From: Lysobacter sp. A03
Lineage (GTDB): Bacteria > Pseudomonadota > Gammaproteobacteria > Xanthomonadales > Xanthomonadaceae
Reading direction: 5' to 3'
DNA: 64,000 nucleotides
Assembly: GCF_000855665.1 (NCBI RefSeq)
Contig: NZ_JXSS01000048.1
Coordinates: 124,001-188,000, forward strand
The translations under genes were made by a program, and so were the position numbers. Below, one piece after another: positions 9,426 through 18,435 of this stretch. How positions within the stretch are numbered: position 1 is the first letter of the stretch; every line of letters begins with the position of its first letter. Under the pieces are notes generated by a model, which did no database searches, was not told the origin of the DNA, and saw only the letters and a list, made by a program, of their open reading frames with translations.

Positions 9426-10517
9426 GTGTCATGGCACCACTTTAATCCGGTTCAGATCGAGTTCGGGGTTGGCAGCTTTGCTCGGCTCGCGGAGCTCGAT
9501 GCGCTGGCTACCGGTCAGGTTTTGCTGGTCACGACCGAAGGGTTCGTACGTCGCGGGCAGGCCGGCGAGATCGTTCGTGTCCTCGGTGCCGACCGGGTGG
9601 CGGTGTATGACGGGGTAACTCCAAATCCGGAAATCGACGATCTGGATGCTGCGGTTCGCGAGTGGCGCCCACACATGCCTGCCACGATTCTCGCCTTGGG
9701 GGGAGGCAGCGCAATCGATGCAGCGAAGGCACTGGCAGTTGCGCTGCCGAATGGGGTGGTTGATCCGCTGGATACGCTGCTGCGTCGTGGGCAGGTCTTC
9801 AAACGTAACGCCACGTTACCCGTCGTTGCGATTCCCACCACTTCGGGCACGGGTTCCGAAGTCACTCCGTTCGCAACAGTCTGGGATGGGCGTGAACACC
9901 GCAAGCACTCCATTGCAGGTAGCGACGTCTACCCGCGGGTCGCTGTGGTCGATCCGGAATTGACCCTGTCGCTGCCGCCGCAGGAAACGCTCTATACGGC
10001 GCTGGATGCAATTTCCCATGCACTTGAGTCCCTTTGGAATCGCAACCGGACGCCCCTGTCGGAGTCGTTCGCGACGCGTGCTCTGTCCGGGGCCGTGGTT
10101 GCACTGCCTGCAGTCCTTGCGCGTCCACAGGATCTTGAAGCCCGCGTGAGCATGCAGCAGGCAAGCCTACTTGCCGGTATGGCCATCAGCCAGACCAGGA
10201 CCGCCATCGCGCACTCGATTTCGTACGCACTGACCAGCCACTTTGGCGTACCGCACGGATTAGCCTGCAGTTTTACACTGCCGAATATCATTGCGAAGTA
10301 TCTCGACGAACGCAATGAGGATCCGGTGCTTGCATCGTTGATGCGCGATGTCCGCCTGATGCTCGTTGGGCTGGAGCTGGATTCGCGCCTGCAGCAGTAT
10401 GCGAGCCTGGCGCAGATCGAAAGCCTTAAGGGCGAAATGGTTCAGCCAGGTCGCGCCGACAATTATGTCGGCCGGATCGACAATCTGGAAGATTTCATCA
10501 GGCCTCAGGGCGGCTAA
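9426..10517 (+). CDS. Iron-containing alcohol dehydrogenase, probable phosphonoacetaldehyde reductase (FomC/PhpC-like)
   Basis: 363 residues from GTG 9426, preceded by a good GAGGAG ribosome site inside the end of the decarboxylase gene. A group III (iron-type) alcohol dehydrogenase: LGGGSAIDAAKA in the nucleotide-binding half, then metal-site segments DAISHALES and FGVPHGLA. Next to a mutase and decarboxylase, this family reduces phosphonoacetaldehyde to 2-hydroxyethylphosphonate, as in fosfomycin and phosphinothricin producers. No aminotransferase for 2-aminoethylphosphonate is present in the window, so HEP rather than AEP is the likely product. It is the last plus-strand gene of the phosphonate set; a 29-nt gap separates it from the convergent acetyltransferase gene. 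The family call is firm; the substrate is inferred from neighbours. Confidence 0.87.
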   Translation: MSWHHFNPVQIEFGVGSFARLAELDALATGQVLLVTTEGFVRRGQAGEIVRVLGADRVAVYDGVTPNPEIDDLDAAVREWRPHMPATILALGGGSAIDAAKALAVALPNGVVDPLDTLLRRGQVFKRNATLPVVAIPTTSGTGSEVTPFATVWDGREHRKHSIAGSDVYPRVAVVDPELTLSLPPQETLYTALDAISHALESLWNRNRTPLSESFATRALSGAVVALPAVLARPQDLEARVSMQQASLLAGMAISQTRTAIAHSISYALTSHFGVPHGLACSFTLPNIIAKYLDERNEDPVLASLMRDVRLMLVGLELDSRLQQYASLAQIESLKGEMVQPGRADNYVGRIDNLEDFIRPQGG

Positions 10518-10546
10518 CCGGGTGTCTTGTGGAGCCCGCACGAACT

Positions 10547-11245
10547 TTACGGAGCGAATCGCTTGTAACTTCGTTCGCGTGGCTGCAGGCCATTGTCGAT
10601 TCGGAGCTGAAGCGCGTCCACGGCCGCTTCCACGTCGTGGAAGGGCAGGCCATCGAGGTCCACGGCGTCGTAATTCCACCACTGCACGCGCAACAGGCGA
10701 CCTACCAGTTCGTCGTCGAAGCGCATGCGGATAAGTTTGGCAGACACCCCTCCCACAATTGCATAGGGTGGAACGTCCTTGGTCACGATGGCGCCGGCGG
10801 CACATATGGCCCCGTCCCCGATCGTGACCCCGCAGCGGATGACGACATTCGCCCCGATCCAGACGTCGTTGCCTATGACAACTGGTGTCTGGGCGGGGAG
10901 GAGGGATTTCGCAACGTCGGAAAGCGGTTCGGAATACGCGGATTCGGGAAGTTGGAACTGTCTCTTGCGCCAAGCTGCACTGTGGGGAAGCGGCGAAGTG
11001 GTCAACCAGTCCGTCGGGTGGTCGGTTTCCCCGATGATGACGTTCGGACCGATGGACGAATATCTTCCAATGGATTTCAATCGGCGCACGACGCCCGTCC
11101 TGAAGTAGGAATAAGCGCCGAACTGAAATCCGCAGCGGACTTTCAGGTCGCCCGTAACCACAATAGGATCTTCGTATTGGATAACGACACGCTGAGCAAT
11201 AGATGCAGTTTTTGATATTCTCGGCACGTTGGGCTCCCGGTTCAA
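10547..11245 (-). CDS. Left-handed beta-helix O-acetyltransferase (CatB/Vat-like)
   Basis: 232 residues. A hexapeptide-repeat acyltransferase of the xenobiotic-acetyltransferase branch: repeats such as [20 protein letters not shown] and [20 protein letters not shown], and a catalytic-type histidine in [13 protein letters not shown]. The C-terminal helix [20 protein letters not shown] is typical of CatB-like proteins. In polysaccharide loci such proteins acetylate a sugar or its nucleotide-linked precursor, so glycan O-acetylation is the likely role. The frame begins with TTG and lacks an obvious ribosome site; no ATG exists near the N-terminus, so the start is uncertain by a few codons. It runs opposite to all its neighbours and is divergent from galE. 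The family call is strong; the substrate is unknown. Confidence 0.85.
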   Translation of the reverse strand: MNREPNVPRISKTASIAQRVVIQYEDPIVVTGDLKVRCGFQFGAYSYFRTGVVRRLKSIGRYSSIGPNVIIGETDHPTDWLTTSPLPHSAAWRKRQFQLPESAYSEPLSDVAKSLLPAQTPVVIGNDVWIGANVVIRCGVTIGDGAICAAGAIVTKDVPPYAIVGGVSAKLIRMRFDDELVGRLLRVQWWNYDAVDLDGLPFHDVEAAVDALQLRIDNGLQPRERSYKRFAP

Positions 11246-11326
11246 GATATTGCGGGTAGATTTTTATGTTACTGAGAGAGTTGTGCCCTCCCTTCCCCGA
11301 AGTGGTTGACCCAAGGAGATATTTGA

Positions 11327-12313
11327 TTGGCCATCATGGTAGTCGGGGGAGCCGGTTACATCGGTTCCCACATGGTAAAGATGCTGTTGTCTGAAGGGTA
11401 TGAAGTGGTGATTGTGGATGACCTGAGCGGCGGTCACCGTGAGAGCATTGGTGAGGCACGGTTGCTGGTCGGGGACATCGGTGATTCGACATTCATCGAG
11501 CATGCGATCGGCATGGAGAAGCCCGATGCGATCATGCATTTCGCGAGCTTCATCCAGGTGGGTGAATCGGTCGCCGATCCTGCCAAGTACTACCACAACA
11601 ATGTCACCGCAACCCAGGTGTTGTTAGACGGCATGCGCCGCCACGGCGTGGACAAATTCATCTTCTCCTCCACGGCGGCCATTTTCGGCGAGCCGGAGTA
11701 CGTGCCGATCGATGAGATACATCCGAAGTCTCCGATCAATCCATATGGACGCAGCAAGTGGATGGTCGAGCAGATGCTGGAGGACTTTGATTCTGCTTAC
11801 GGATTGAAGTCTATTGCATTGCGATACTTCAACGCGGCCGGAGCGGACCCTGAAGGCTTGATCGGAGAGTGCCACGAGCCGGAGACTCACCTGATTCCAC
11901 TGATCCTGCAAGTCGCTTCGGGTCGTCGGCCCTGCATCACGGTATATGGTAACGACTACGACACGCCGGATGGCACCTGCATCCGCGACTACATCCACGT
12001 CGCGGACCTGTGCAGCGCGCATCTGCTGGCGCTCAGGCAATTGTTTTCCGGCGCGGGAAGCGCGCGCTACAACCTCGGTAATGGGAGTGGCTTCTCGGTA
12101 AGCAAGGTGATCGACGCGGCGCGCCGCGTGACTGGGCACGCCATCCCTGTCCAGGTGGCTGAACGCCGGGCGGGCGATCCGCCAAGTCTGGTTGCCGATG
12201 CGTCGCATGCGCGGGACCGGCTGGACTGGAGTCCGCGCTACGCCGATTTGGACACGATCATCCGGCACGCGTGGCAGTGGGAGTGCAGGCGGGTGGGGCT
12301 GGTCTTAGACTGA
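11327..12313 (+). CDS. galE: UDP-glucose 4-epimerase
   Basis: 328 residues. A short-chain dehydrogenase of the GalE type: NAD-binding GGAGYIGSH at the N-terminus, TAAIFGEPE in the active-site strand and the catalytic YxxxK as YGRSK in NPYGRSKWMVEQM. It interconverts UDP-glucose and UDP-galactose (or the N-acetyl forms) to supply precursors for the surface glycan. The start is TTG at 11327: AAGGAG at 11313-11318 lies 8 nt upstream, whereas the next ATG (11336) would be 17 nt away, and the TTG start gives the normal N-terminus. Standalone plus-strand gene between the divergent acetyltransferase gene and a lipoprotein gene. Confidence 0.95.
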   Translation: MAIMVVGGAGYIGSHMVKMLLSEGYEVVIVDDLSGGHRESIGEARLLVGDIGDSTFIEHAIGMEKPDAIMHFASFIQVGESVADPAKYYHNNVTATQVLLDGMRRHGVDKFIFSSTAAIFGEPEYVPIDEIHPKSPINPYGRSKWMVEQMLEDFDSAYGLKSIALRYFNAAGADPEGLIGECHEPETHLIPLILQVASGRRPCITVYGNDYDTPDGTCIRDYIHVADLCSAHLLALRQLFSGAGSARYNLGNGSGFSVSKVIDAARRVTGHAIPVQVAERRAGDPPSLVADASHARDRLDWSPRYADLDTIIRHAWQWECRRVGLVLD

Positions 12314-12435
12314 CCCCTGCCTTCTGCTGCTTCTCCCCAAAGTCTTGATTCTGGCCGAGATGGCATTCAGCTTCCTCAGTACAGCCGTTCTGTAGAATGA
12401 TTGATCCTATCCCTCACGCCGCCGTGGACCTCTTT

Positions 12436-12942
12436 ATGAAGACCCGATTGACTGCAATTCTCGTTGTTTGCGTAATAGCCGGTTGCGGCCAGACCACTGC
12501 ACCACAAGCTGTTTCGCAGGAAACCTATCAACAGGTACCGGCTGACCAATCCTGCACGCAGACCAACTTCTATTCCCCATTGCCCGGTGACCTACAAGTG
12601 CAATTCCCGTTCCATTTGCGTAGTGACCGCATCTTCACGACGAAGAAAGGCAACGTGCGTCGGCGGGTGACGCTGGAAACGTTGAACGACAATGCGCCGG
12701 AAGCTTTCGTTAGCGCCAGCCAGTCGCTCGTTGCCGCAGGCTACAAGGTTAAGGGGAAGGCCAAGGGTGAGGTGGAGAAGAAATACGCGCAGACCTTCGT
12801 TCGCAAGGGCCAGCCATCAATCACACTGGTATCCAACATGGACGTAGGCTCGAAGCCTGCCAACCCGGCTGCGACGGGTCTGGTTTATTTCGAATGGGGA
12901 TTGCCGGGCGCAAAGGCCAGCGTGCCTGTCGTCGCCCGCTGA
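12436..12942 (+). CDS. Small lipoprotein of unknown function
   Basis: 168 residues from ATG 12436. A longer frame from 12397 is possible, but the internal ATG is chosen because MKTRLTAILVVCVIAGC is a clean lipoprotein signal peptide with lipobox I14-A15-G16-C17. The residue after the cysteine is Gln, so outer-membrane sorting would be expected. The mature part contains a run of basic residues (TKKGNVRRRVTLE) and KVKGKAKGEVEKK, and no domain is recognised. A TAGAAT -10-like hexamer at 12393-12398 lies 37 nt upstream. It sits inside the polysaccharide region without a specific partner. Its gene status rests on the signal peptide and the full open frame. Confidence 0.72.
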   Translation: MKTRLTAILVVCVIAGCGQTTAPQAVSQETYQQVPADQSCTQTNFYSPLPGDLQVQFPFHLRSDRIFTTKKGNVRRRVTLETLNDNAPEAFVSASQSLVAAGYKVKGKAKGEVEKKYAQTFVRKGQPSITLVSNMDVGSKPANPAATGLVYFEWGLPGAKASVPVVAR

Positions 12943-13571
12943 GTCCCGCCCGCACCGGACCGTTTGTCAAACAGGTTCATGCGGTGACACAAAGACGCTA
13001 GCTGGTATCGCCGGGAGGGTCAGCTTTCCGACGATTTCAAGGAAGAATAGTCGGATATATGCGTTCAATTCGAGTGATAGTGCGCCCGGGAGACGCCAAG
13101 AAAAGCGTCGCCGTGTCGCGGGCGGAGTTCGTCCTTGTCGCGGGCGCCGAAGTTCAATGCATCGGCGGGAACGCCACTTGCCAAGGCGTGCAGTGCCGCA
13201 TTGCTATCTGACTCGTTGTGTTCTGGGGTCAGCAACGATCCCGAACGGTTGCATGACGACTGACGCGCGGAAATAGGCGGCTCCTTATCGGCGCGCCTCA
13301 AGGTGACGAGCCGAACGGTCACGAAGCGGAAGTCGCGGGTTCATAACCTTGTTGGCACCCGGCCATGCGCCGACTCGATACCTGATGCTGCTGTGCCTGA
13401 TCGTGTCCTCTCCAGTTGGCAATCACCGGCCCTCTGGCTTCCCATGCCGACGATGCCCGGCGTAAGCCGGACAGCTCCCTGACAGCAGCCAGCGGCTAAG
13501 CTATCGGATGTTTGGTTGCCGTTCTGCGTCCTGTTGCGCGCCGCTAGGCTACGAAGAGCCGGAGATTTTTG
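12943..13571. other. Gene-poor gap of about 630 nt, possibly holding a degenerate HTH gene remnant
   Basis: No convincing gene. A minus-strand frame (13065-13322, 85 codons) encodes near its end DKDELRPRHGDAFLGVSRAH, which looks like the ELTxxQAAxxLxVSRPxx helix-turn-helix of excisionase-like antitoxins. It stops directly after that helix and has no partner or ribosome site. It could be a decayed fragment or chance. A short perfect inverted repeat GTTTG-T-CAAAC lies at 12962-12972. A gap of this size is unusual in an otherwise compact window and suggests past rearrangement. Confidence 0.3.
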
Positions 13572-15884
13572 ATGTCAGATATGTCTGCCGCCCATGGCAG
13601 GGGCGTGAGCTGGGAAGTCACGCCGACAGCGGGTGCTGCGGGATGCAGGATGGAACTCATTCCCGATGCCCACCTCCATCGAGTAGGCGGCGTATCCGCC
13701 GAATGGAAGTCAACCGGCGAGCGGGAATGTTTCAGCTTGTCCCTTGCGGATACGCAACGTGGTCTTCCCGCGGGCTGGTACCGCCTCGACGGACGGCTAC
13801 TGCAATCGGAGCAGAAAGCCGCCACTGCCTGCCTTTATCCGACCTACGCCAACGGAGCGGACGGCGACGCCCAAATTCCCTTGCCGGACCCGAGTGAGGC
13901 CGGCCTGATCAGCGCGCTGGTGCTGTTCAAGTATGACGTGTCGGCGCTTCGCTTCTGCCCGGCTCAGGGACCTTCGTGCTTCCGTGTCGAAGACTTCAGC
14001 TTGTGCCGGGTGTCACGCAAAGCAGCGCTGTGGCGAATGCTTCGTCCGACCGCACGTACGCCCGGAGGATTCGTGTCGCGCGTATTCGGGTTCGTCACGG
14101 ACGTGATGCGTGGAGGCGTATCGCAGGCAACCGACGCGCTCTACCGCGATTACCGCCGCCGCCTGTTGCCACAAGACCTGGGTGACTACGCCAACTGGGT
14201 CGCGCGATACGACACCCTCACCGCCGAGCGCATGGAGGATTTACGTGTGCGCGCCGAACAGTTCGGGCCGGATGCACCGCTGATTTCGATCCTGCTGCCG
14301 GTCTACCAGACACCGGAACGCTGGTTGCGCCGGTGCATCGACAGCGTCATTGCGCAGGCGTATCCGCGCTGGCAGCTGTGCATCGCTGACGATGCGTCGC
14401 CGGATAAGCGGGTGATGGGTATCCTGAACGAGTACGCGGGCAGGGACGAGCGCATCGACGTCATGCGGCGTGAGGTCAACGGCCATATCTCGGAGGCTTC
14501 CAACAGCGCCCTTGCAATGGCGCGTGGCGATTACGTCGCGCTGCTGGATCACGATGACGAGCTGCGACCGCACGCGCTGCTGGAAATGGCCGAGGCCATC
14601 AGCACCGGCACGAACGTGGGGCTGGTCTATTCCGACGAAGACAAGATCGACGCCGATGGGCTCCGCTTCGATCCCTACTTCAAGCCGGATTTCGACCCGG
14701 ACCTCCTGCGAAGCCAGAATTATGTCTGCCACTTCACCGCCATCCGAACCGACCTCGTCCGTCAGGTCGGGGGCTTCCGGAAGGGCTTCGAAGGCAGCCA
14801 GGACCATGACCTGATCCTGCGTTGCACCGAGCGGCTGCAGCCAGCACAGATCCGGCATCTCCCGAAGGTTCTGTACCACTGGCGGGCGATCCCGGGCTCC
14901 ACCGCGCTTACCCGCGACGCCAAGGACTACGCCTCATCAGCGGGTGCGCGAGCGGTGGCCGACCATCTGGACCGGCAACATCCCGGTGCGCGGGCCGAGG
15001 AGCTGTCGCATGGACACTACCGCGTTCATTGGCCACTGCCGGCGACGCTACCGAAGGTGAGCCTGATCATCCCGACGCGCGACAAGGTCGAGCTGCTACG
15101 GATGTGTGTGGAGAGCATTTTCAACAAGACCACATACCCGAATTTCGAGGTCCTTGTGGTCGACAACCAGTCGTCCGAGCCCGATGCGCTGGCCTATCTT
15201 GCGGAGCTGGAAGCGCACGAGCGGGTCAAGGTGCTGCGCTACGACGCGCCGTTCAACTACTCGGCGATCAACAACTGGGCGGTGGCGCAATGCGATGGCG
15301 AGGTGATCGGCCTGGTCAACAACGATATTGAAGTCATCTCGTCGGACTGGCTGCGGGAGATGGTGTCCCAAGCCATTCGGCCCCGCATCGGTGCGGTGGG
15401 CGCGATGCTCTATTACCCCAACGACACCATCCAGCATGCCGGAGTCGTGTTGGGGGTGCATGGTGTTGCCGCACATCTGTACTGCGGCATGCAACGGGGC
15501 TATCCAGGTCACGGCGGCCGCGCACGGGTGGCGCAGGAGCTTTCAGCGGTGACGGGTGCGTGCCTGCTGGTTCAACGTGAGATTTACCAACAGGTCGGCG
15601 GGCTGGATGAGTCGCTGCAGATTGCATTCAACGACATTGATTTTTGTCTGCGGCTGCGCAGAGCGGGCTACCGGAACATCTGGACGCCCTTCGCCGAGCT
15701 CTACCACCACGAGTCGGCTTCGCGCGGCGGCGAGGACACCGATGAGAAGAAGCAGCGGTTTGCCAGTGAGGTCGAACTGATGCTGCAGCGTTGGGGCGAC
15801 TGCTTGTCGGCCGATCCCGCCTACAACGTCAATCTTTCATTGAGCAGTCTGACGTGTGAGCTCTCAAGCCCCCCGCGGCAGTGA
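13572..15884 (+). CDS. Tandem family 2 glycosyltransferase with an N-terminal extension
   Basis: 770 residues from ATG 13572, with GGAG 7 nt upstream; an adjacent in-frame TTG at 13569 is less likely. About 235 residues of beta-rich N-terminal sequence of unknown role precede two GT-A domains. The first starts near residue 238 (ISILLPVYQT) and has the metal-binding cluster DHDDE at 326-330, a textbook rhamnosyl/GT2 pattern. The second starts near 497 (SLIIPTRDK) and has NNDIE at 583-587. Both look catalytically complete, so two successive sugar transfers are plausible. Such double GT2 proteins are common in LPS, rhamnan and S-layer glycan loci. No membrane segment. It is convergent with the minus-strand operon ending at 15946, and its sugar specificity cannot be read from sequence. 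Confidence 0.9.
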   Translation: MSDMSAAHGRGVSWEVTPTAGAAGCRMELIPDAHLHRVGGVSAEWKSTGERECFSLSLADTQRGLPAGWYRLDGRLLQSEQKAATACLYPTYANGADGDAQIPLPDPSEAGLISALVLFKYDVSALRFCPAQGPSCFRVEDFSLCRVSRKAALWRMLRPTARTPGGFVSRVFGFVTDVMRGGVSQATDALYRDYRRRLLPQDLGDYANWVARYDTLTAERMEDLRVRAEQFGPDAPLISILLPVYQTPERWLRRCIDSVIAQAYPRWQLCIADDASPDKRVMGILNEYAGRDERIDVMRREVNGHISEASNSALAMARGDYVALLDHDDELRPHALLEMAEAISTGTNVGLVYSDEDKIDADGLRFDPYFKPDFDPDLLRSQNYVCHFTAIRTDLVRQVGGFRKGFEGSQDHDLILRCTERLQPAQIRHLPKVLYHWRAIPGSTALTRDAKDYASSAGARAVADHLDRQHPGARAEELSHGHYRVHWPLPATLPKVSLIIPTRDKVELLRMCVESIFNKTTYPNFEVLVVDNQSSEPDALAYLAELEAHERVKVLRYDAPFNYSAINNWAVAQCDGEVIGLVNNDIEVISSDWLREMVSQAIRPRIGAVGAMLYYPNDTIQHAGVVLGVHGVAAHLYCGMQRGYPGHGGRARVAQELSAVTGACLLVQREIYQQVGGLDESLQIAFNDIDFCLRLRRAGYRNIWTPFAELYHHESASRGGEDTDEKKQRFASEVELMLQRWGDCLSADPAYNVNLSLSSLTCELSSPPRQ

Positions 15885-15945
15885 CTGGTATCCGTTTGTC
15901 CAGCGCAGCTGGCGAGCGGCGGTGTTGAGATCACGTTGGCCTGCG

Positions 15946-18435
15946 TCACCTTCCCGCCTTGTGTGATCTGGTGTCGACCAGCGCCATCAGCACCAAGGCG
16001 GCAATAACAGTTGCCAACCAGGGTAACAACCAGCGCAGGAGGGCGGGGCGGTACTCAAAGCGGATAGTCGCGGGTGAGGAAACCGCCACAGCGGGCATGA
16101 CTCCATCCTTGAGCACGGGTGCGACCTGCTTTCCATCGACGCTGACGTGCCAGTCGTCGCTCATGCTCATCGGAACGATGACGTAGCCTTGGGCGTCGTC
16201 GTTGTAGCGCAACGTGAAATCGTCGGGGAGGTAATCCAGGATCTCGATCGGTTGGCCGGATTGCCTGTCGGGGTGATCCTCAATGCGGCTGATGTAATAG
16301 GGGCCGCCCGGGCTGTTGACATTCTCCAGGACCGCGGTGCCTTCAGCGGTGAAGACGCGTTGGAATGCGCCGTCGTCAGTACCACTCGCCAGCACGCGGT
16401 ACTCGATGGTTCCGGCGTGCTCTGTTTTGTCTACAGCAAGACGGCGCTGCTTATCTGCAACGGCCCAAGCAGTCAGCCGCTCGCCCACGTTGTCGCCGTT
16501 GGAGTAGGCCAAGACGAATGCGTAATCGCCTGGCTCCAGGGTTACCGGACTGTTGAACAGGAAATCCGCGTATTGGTTGTCAACGACCAGGGATGCGGGC
16601 AGTCGCGCATCCGCAAGGCGGCTCCCCTGCTCATCGCGCAGTGTGAGCAGAACCTGGCCAGAAAGTCCTGCTTGACGGTAGGTCGCCAAACGCACGGAAA
16701 CTCCTGCCAGCGAGGTGGCGCTTGCCATTTCAAATCCCTGCACATAGGAGTGGGCAGGCATTGCCGGTAGCGGGCGTCGTTCGCCCTCGTAGCTTGTGTC
16801 GATCGGAACAGGGCTGTTGGGACCGTGACGCGAATCGATCAGGGCATAGCGGACGTTGTAGTCTGCCATGTCCAATGATTCGTACTGGATATCCGAGGCT
16901 GGGAACCGCGAAGCCGACGCGCGGTGCGAATTGAACGGACGCTTTGCCATTCGATGCAGAGCGTCCTGGAGCGCGGGTGTGCGGAAGTAATGTGCGAGCC
17001 ACTCACGCTGACCGTAAACACCCAGCGTTCCCGACATGAGGAAGGATCGGTCGGTGATCACGTAATCGAATGGGCCTGTCCGATCGCGGACGTAGTCAAT
17101 CGTGGCCGTTTGTGGGAAGTAATAATCGGAATCCACGGGGCCGTTTAGGCCACGGAAGTACATCGATACTTCGACCATCTGGACCAGGCCTATCAGTACG
17201 AGCGCGCCGTGAAAGATGAAGTGCCGTTCACGCGCGGCTCTCCAAAGCCAATCAAGGCCCAGCGCCCCCAGGATGATCAGGCCTATGTCCAACAAGCCGA
17301 TCGCGCGCGACCAGGAGTTGAACGCCATCCCGGGCAGCCAACCGATCAACCACATGGGCCAGAGCTCAAACACGAGAGCGGCCGTGATCGCCACCAATAG
17401 GACCGCGAACACCGACAGCGCGCCCAGTCGCCGCCATCTGGCCAGTATTGCCACCACGCCGACTGCGGCCCATGCCATCATGCTCGCGCCCACATACATG
17501 CTCTGCTCGACGCGCCGGACCTGATATGCCCACGGTGGGAGCAGCTGTTTCCAATGGCCCAGGTCAAGATAGCTGCCCCGCCCCTGGCGATAGCCCAGGT
17601 CGAACTGCTGCAGCCAGTAGACCAGTCCGAGCAGTGGTAGAGCGGCGAGCAGAAGGCCAACAAGGGCGCCCGCGAGGCACCATCCCGCAAATGGCCAGGG
17701 TGCTGACTCTTTCCGGCGCCAAAACGAAACAAGCAGGAGCAGCGCGTACAGTGCGGCCATCTCCATCACCAGCACGCTGAGGAACGGAAAGCCACCAAGC
17801 CAGACCAGCGCCGAGGTGGCGGCGAGCAGCAAGCTGCTGCGCATTCCCGGCCTGCCTGCGCAGCGATCAATTGCCCAGAAGACCCACGGCGCCCACATCA
17901 AGGTGAACATGTGCGGCCAGTACAGCCATGCTGTATTGAAGCCGCAGAACTGGAATGTGACGGCAGCGACGATTGCCGCCAGCCACCCCACGTGTCTTCG
18001 CAGGAACAGATGCATGCCCAAGCCGGCCAGGGCCAGATTGAACAGTGTGGCCAGATAGAACCCCCGCGCTGGGTCAGGCGTCGCGGTGAAGATGACGAAG
18101 GCAGGGGTGAACAGGTTCGTGTTTAGACTCAGGAACGTGCCGCCGCCTGCGACTTTGTCGTTCCACAGCGGCACTTGTCCCTCGCGGATTTGCTGCTTGG
18201 CAACCTCCCATTGAGGAAGCAAGGCGTTGAGGATGTCGGAGCGTTCGTAACTGCGTACCTCTACCCCTGGATCCACGAACTGCCACGCCCTTTGGCTGAC
18301 CAGCACGTCGAAGGGCGTGACGGTCTGTCCCTTGAAGGGATTTGCACCCAGGGTGGCTGCGGCTACTGCGGCGTAAAGAAGCAGGAACAGCAGACCGGAG
18401 GAAAGCGGTCGCAACCAGCTGGGCACCCCGGTCAC
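15946..18435 (-). CDS. YfhO-like multi-pass membrane glycosyltransferase candidate
   Basis: 829 residues from GTG 18435. The N-terminal half has about 12 hydrophobic helices; the short extracytoplasmic loop after the first helix contains acidic positions, and a QVPLWND segment is typical of YfhO and GT-C proteins. The C-terminal 400 residues are a soluble beta-rich domain closed by a final helix near the end. In Bacillus and Listeria, YfhO works with the GT2 enzyme CsbB, which makes an undecaprenyl-phosphate-linked sugar; YfhO then transfers that sugar outside the membrane. Here the upstream gene is exactly such a GT2, and the two overlap by GTGA (18432-18435), so they probably function together. 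The acceptor in this Gram-negative host is unknown. Last gene of a five-gene operon. Confidence 0.8.
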   Translation of the reverse strand: MTGVPSWLRPLSSGLLFLLLYAAVAAATLGANPFKGQTVTPFDVLVSQRAWQFVDPGVEVRSYERSDILNALLPQWEVAKQQIREGQVPLWNDKVAGGGTFLSLNTNLFTPAFVIFTATPDPARGFYLATLFNLALAGLGMHLFLRRHVGWLAAIVAAVTFQFCGFNTAWLYWPHMFTLMWAPWVFWAIDRCAGRPGMRSSLLLAATSALVWLGGFPFLSVLVMEMAALYALLLLVSFWRRKESAPWPFAGWCLAGALVGLLLAALPLLGLVYWLQQFDLGYRQGRGSYLDLGHWKQLLPPWAYQVRRVEQSMYVGASMMAWAAVGVVAILARWRRLGALSVFAVLLVAITAALVFELWPMWLIGWLPGMAFNSWSRAIGLLDIGLIILGALGLDWLWRAARERHFIFHGALVLIGLVQMVEVSMYFRGLNGPVDSDYYFPQTATIDYVRDRTGPFDYVITDRSFLMSGTLGVYGQREWLAHYFRTPALQDALHRMAKRPFNSHRASASRFPASDIQYESLDMADYNVRYALIDSRHGPNSPVPIDTSYEGERRPLPAMPAHSYVQGFEMASATSLAGVSVRLATYRQAGLSGQVLLTLRDEQGSRLADARLPASLVVDNQYADFLFNSPVTLEPGDYAFVLAYSNGDNVGERLTAWAVADKQRRLAVDKTEHAGTIEYRVLASGTDDGAFQRVFTAEGTAVLENVNSPGGPYYISRIEDHPDRQSGQPIEILDYLPDDFTLRYNDDAQGYVIVPMSMSDDWHVSVDGKQVAPVLKDGVMPAVAVSSPATIRFEYRPALLRWLLPWLATVIAALVLMALVDTRSHKAGR

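Noticed and set aside
6975-10517. Fosfomycin biosynthesis cluster
   Set aside because: The first three steps match, but no gene for the HEP methyltransferase (Fom3), the epoxidase (Fom4), or resistance kinases FomA/FomB is in the window.
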